From Ophthalmolycus amberensis (lineage: Eukaryota > Chordata > Actinopteri > Perciformes > Zoarcidae), in the NCBI GenBank assembly GCA_024529925.1, contig JAFEUB010001017.1, positions 226,501 through 290,500 on the forward strand: DNA of 64,000 bases. Reading direction: 5' to 3'. The translations under genes and the position numbers were made by a program. The notes beneath the pieces are model-generated. The model was given only the letters and a program-made list of their open reading frames with translations. It was not told the DNA's origin and searched no databases. The stretch's first letter is position 1. Every line of letters starts with the position of its first letter. This document shows, one piece after another, positions 61,305 to 64,000 of the stretch.

Positions 61305-61660
61305 GATATTCTTGACCTATTTTTATTTTCCCTTCAAATGAACGCAGACACCTCCCCCTCTCATTTCCAGCGATTAACATTAAAATATCCGGGATGCTCC
61401 AGCTGAGACGGAAACAAACTCTCCTCGGACTGCAAACTGAGAGAAAAGTTTATAAAAAGATGTTTGTCGGGCCACACAGCCTTCAACTGTTACAGTCTGT
61501 CATGAATACAGGCCCTGTGTGCCGCTGACAGAAGAGAGGGCCACTGTTACCACACACACACACACTAATGTGCACCAACACACACATTTATACGCCGGGG
61601 TGAATATTTCACACTCGCTGGCCACAGCCTGCGCGGCCATTCAACTCGATTTTCTTCCCG

Positions 61661-61661
<1 letters not shown>

Positions 61662-61693
<32 letters not shown>
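61662..61693. repeat. (CA)16 microsatellite
   Basis: Perfect CA array. Confidence 0.93.
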
Positions 61694-61695
<2 letters not shown>

Positions 61696-61781
61696 GAAGC
61701 TCATTGATTGTTTTACTGAAAATCAGCTGGGGTGCTGGTTATGTAAGAACCCTGAGGGCTAAAGAGGGGAGTGAACAGTAA

Positions 61782-61795
61782 GGGGGGGGGGGGGG
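61782..61795. repeat. G14 homopolymer
   Basis: Uninterrupted G run; the length is probably polymorphic. Confidence 0.9.
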
Positions 61796-63288
61796 TCCAC
61801 AGATTTACTGCACATAGAGATAAAATGTGGAGAATGTAAGAGAGCGTATGCAGTATTTTTCCATTCAGCCGATATACAAACAGCAGCTGGGCGTCACTGT
61901 AACTTAAGTTATAAAATAGGTTATTTCTCCGTTTACATTCTGTTATTGTGTGTGTGATACCATGGGGGGGGGGTGCATTACGTCCCTCTCCTCCTACTGC
62001 TGCCAACAGCGGCGCTCAAGATTTCAAGCTCGGTCAGCGTTTGGTTCTCCCTGCCGACGCGGTCAGGTGCTGTTGGAGCATGTGACCAAACAGGAAGCAA
62101 CCGGGGGAGAGACGGAGAATATCAGGGAGGGGAGGAGGAGGGAGGGAGGGAAAGAAGAGGACGAGAAGAGAATTAAGAGACAATGAAATAAGCAAAGTGA
62201 GAATGTGAGGAAACCGCAGAGGGGAGGGGGGGTGAGGGAGAAATCGATAGCGAGGAGGCAAACGAAGACAGAGGAAGGGTGAGGGAAATGGCTGTTGGTA
62301 GCAGACGGGAGCAACAACGAGAACGTTAATATTATGAGTTTCATTACAAAATGAAATAAGCACCTTGAGAAAAGAGATGATTCTACTACAGCGTCATAAC
62401 CGGTGATCTGGGAATGGAATTCAGCGATTTAAGACCTCAAAGATCCTTAATGTTGTTACAGTGTAGATGAAAGACACAAACGGTCTGAGCAGGGAGACAG
62501 AAGTTGTGCTGGATGATTGAGGTGGAGGAGGAGGAGCAGGAGCAATCTACCGTGAGAGGAGAGCAGGAGCGAGGGAGTTTGAGGGGGAAAAACTAGGCCG
62601 TGGAAAAATCCAGCTGTAATGATCCAACTGCAGGGACATGCCGACGGCTCGCATGTCTGTCTCTCTGCTCTCTCCACGTCCACCTTCATCTATTTCAAGC
62701 TGCATCTTTCTCTCCTCCCTCTTCAGTTCACTCGCTTTCTCTTCTATTCTACACTCTGTCTCCTTCCCAACCTCCTGAGTCTCCATCTCCTCTCCCTCTT
62801 GATTCCTCCGGTGTCAGAGATCACTCGCTCAATAACCAATTGCAGAAGCGAAGCAGTTCCACACTTTGCCCGTCATCTATCGTCTCGATGTTTCAGGGTT
62901 TAATTCTACCTCTAAACGGGCTCACATTAGCCCAGAAGCGAGGCGTTGTCTCGGGCAGGGGTAAGACGGGACACGTGTCGGAGAGGTCGATGTTAAAGAC
63001 GGCATGTTCAAAGCAGCGACAGACACACTTTAACAGGATTCACGAGGCGCTTGGGAAAAAAACCACAGGCGACACGCGGTGATTGATTGTATGCCCACGC
63101 GGTGTGTGGAGAACCAGAGAGGCCGATACGGACGCTAAGACGCGGATCTGGAGAGACGGGAAGAGACAGGAAGAGCTGCCCCGACACTCCCTGTGTCCCT
63201 TGGAATGGCGGGGACGCTGGCAGACAACTCAGCTCCAAACCCTTCCTGATGCTCTGTGCACTTCCTCTCTCCACTTCGGGGTCACTGG
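61796..63288. other. stretch without recognised gene
   Basis: Purine-rich run at 62100-62290 and pyrimidine-rich run at 62650-62820, giving low-complexity frames on both strands. No exon recognised. Confidence 0.5.
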
Positions 63289-63370
63289 CAGGGGCGGACT
63301 GGGGGGGAAAAGTGTCCCGGGAGTTTACTGTCAGACCGGACCACTCAATACACGGCGCGTTGCCCACTCA
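63289..63370 (+). mobile_element. left end of a hAT-like element (CAGGGGCGGACTGGG)
   Basis: CAGGGGCGGACTGGGGGGGA, then GTGTCCCGGGAGTTTACTGT, GACCGGACCACTC match, from memory, the terminal region of a fish hAT family beginning CAGGGGCGGACTGGG(A)...CCCGGGCATTT...GACCGGCCCAC. The opposite end and a target duplication were not identified, so this may be a truncated copy. Confidence 0.55.
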
Positions 63371-63836
63371 ATGCATCGCACGTATCGACCAGTCAGTGGC
63401 CTACTTGGAAAAATACCCATACACTTAACATTATTTTGGATGATTACAAAGAAATTATATCATATATGTTTTTTTTACAACATTTGGATCCACCAATTTG
63501 CCTGGATGGACACATTGAATAAAATAATACTCGCTATTGTAACACTCCAAGGTAGGTATAGTTTGCTGGATGAATATGCTGAACTCTGGGCTATAACAGA
63601 TGGTTATACGCAGTGGAGCTGGTGGAACATGTTCTCGGTAGGGCTGTGCCACATCCAATCAATTTCAGCAAACATCCCAGTATGATTTAATGCAAAACAA
63701 TTAAGGTATCAAACACATATTACTACTTTGCAGTTAAATATTTAACTTTTATTCCAACATGAAAAAAGCAGTAAATAACACTTTGACAAACACGTCAGGA
63801 CATCTTATTTGTGTCACCCACACAGGGAATTCAGTA
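63371..63836. other. stretch without recognised gene
   Basis: AT-moderate sequence with a 200-codon open frame crossing it from 63083; the frame starts in the repeat-like region and shows no domain. GTAGGGCTGTGCCACATCCA at about 63638 looks like another transposon edge. Confidence 0.4.
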
Positions 63837-63978
63837 TAATATAATAATATATAAATCATATAATAATATGCTGTATAATATAATGATATATATATCATAT
63901 AATAATATATATATCATATAATAATATATATTTCATATAATAATATATATATCATATAATAATATTCACTATAATATA
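63837..63978. repeat. AT-rich tandem repeat, about 20-21 bp monomer (ATAATATATATATCATATA)
   Basis: At least five imperfect copies of a unit containing ATAATAATATATATATCAT, each differing by one or two bases or a TA step. It ends in a CA run (63982-63992). Confidence 0.85.
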
Positions 63979-64000
63979 AAACACACACACACTCCCATAT

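Noticed and set aside
63083..63685. 200-codon plus-strand frame
   Set aside because: Starts in purine-rich DNA, crosses a hAT-like end, and has no domain; a chance or repeat frame.

Overview
The window looks like teleost fish genomic DNA, almost all of it intronic. Supporting signs are dense CA/GT microsatellites, G/C homopolymer runs, several hAT-type DNA transposons with 8-bp target duplications, and fragments of repeat families I recognise from memory as typical of ray-finned fish. There is no bacterial gene organisation, no CRISPR array, no rRNA or tRNA gene I can support, and no viral genome.

The one host gene I can recognise is a spectraplakin on the minus strand, most likely macf1 (microtubule-actin cross-linking factor 1). 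Two internal exons are clear. They are a 62-bp exon at 6030-5969 and a 90-bp exon at 328-239, and they join in frame to give the first half of calponin-homology domain 1 of the actin-binding domain. Both have AG/GT splice borders. Their sizes and phase match the start of the actin-binding domain in plectin, dystonin and MACF1 as I know it. Transcription runs from high to low coordinates and the rest of the gene lies beyond base 1. About 29.5 kb upstream, at 35533-35479, is a candidate alternative first exon coding MSSTAAYRQFLQDLEEKR. It ends in phase 1, exactly as needed to join the 62-bp exon. A weaker candidate lies at 38345-38306.

Layout: 1-6030 holds the two exons and the intron between them, with a hexanucleotide array and transposon debris. 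6031-35478 is the long upstream intron, with a 1,053-bp hAT element (11132-12184), a (CA)75 array, many repeat fragments and a 1,617-bp hAT element (32906-34522). 35479-35960 is the candidate first exon and its leader or promoter. 36000-64000 is further upstream, either intron from a more distal promoter or intergenic DNA; it carries two more very long CA arrays, another hAT element (42918-43614), LINE tails and AT-rich repeats, with no exon I can recognise.

I found no convincing new biological system. The most useful leads are the candidate first exon(s), the splice-adjacent repeats (CA beside the 90-bp exon, poly-C beside the 62-bp exon), the two hAT elements with perfect target duplications and readable transposase relics, and a roughly 98% identical inverted repeat pair about 15 kb apart. 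All repeat-family names are from memory and by eye.
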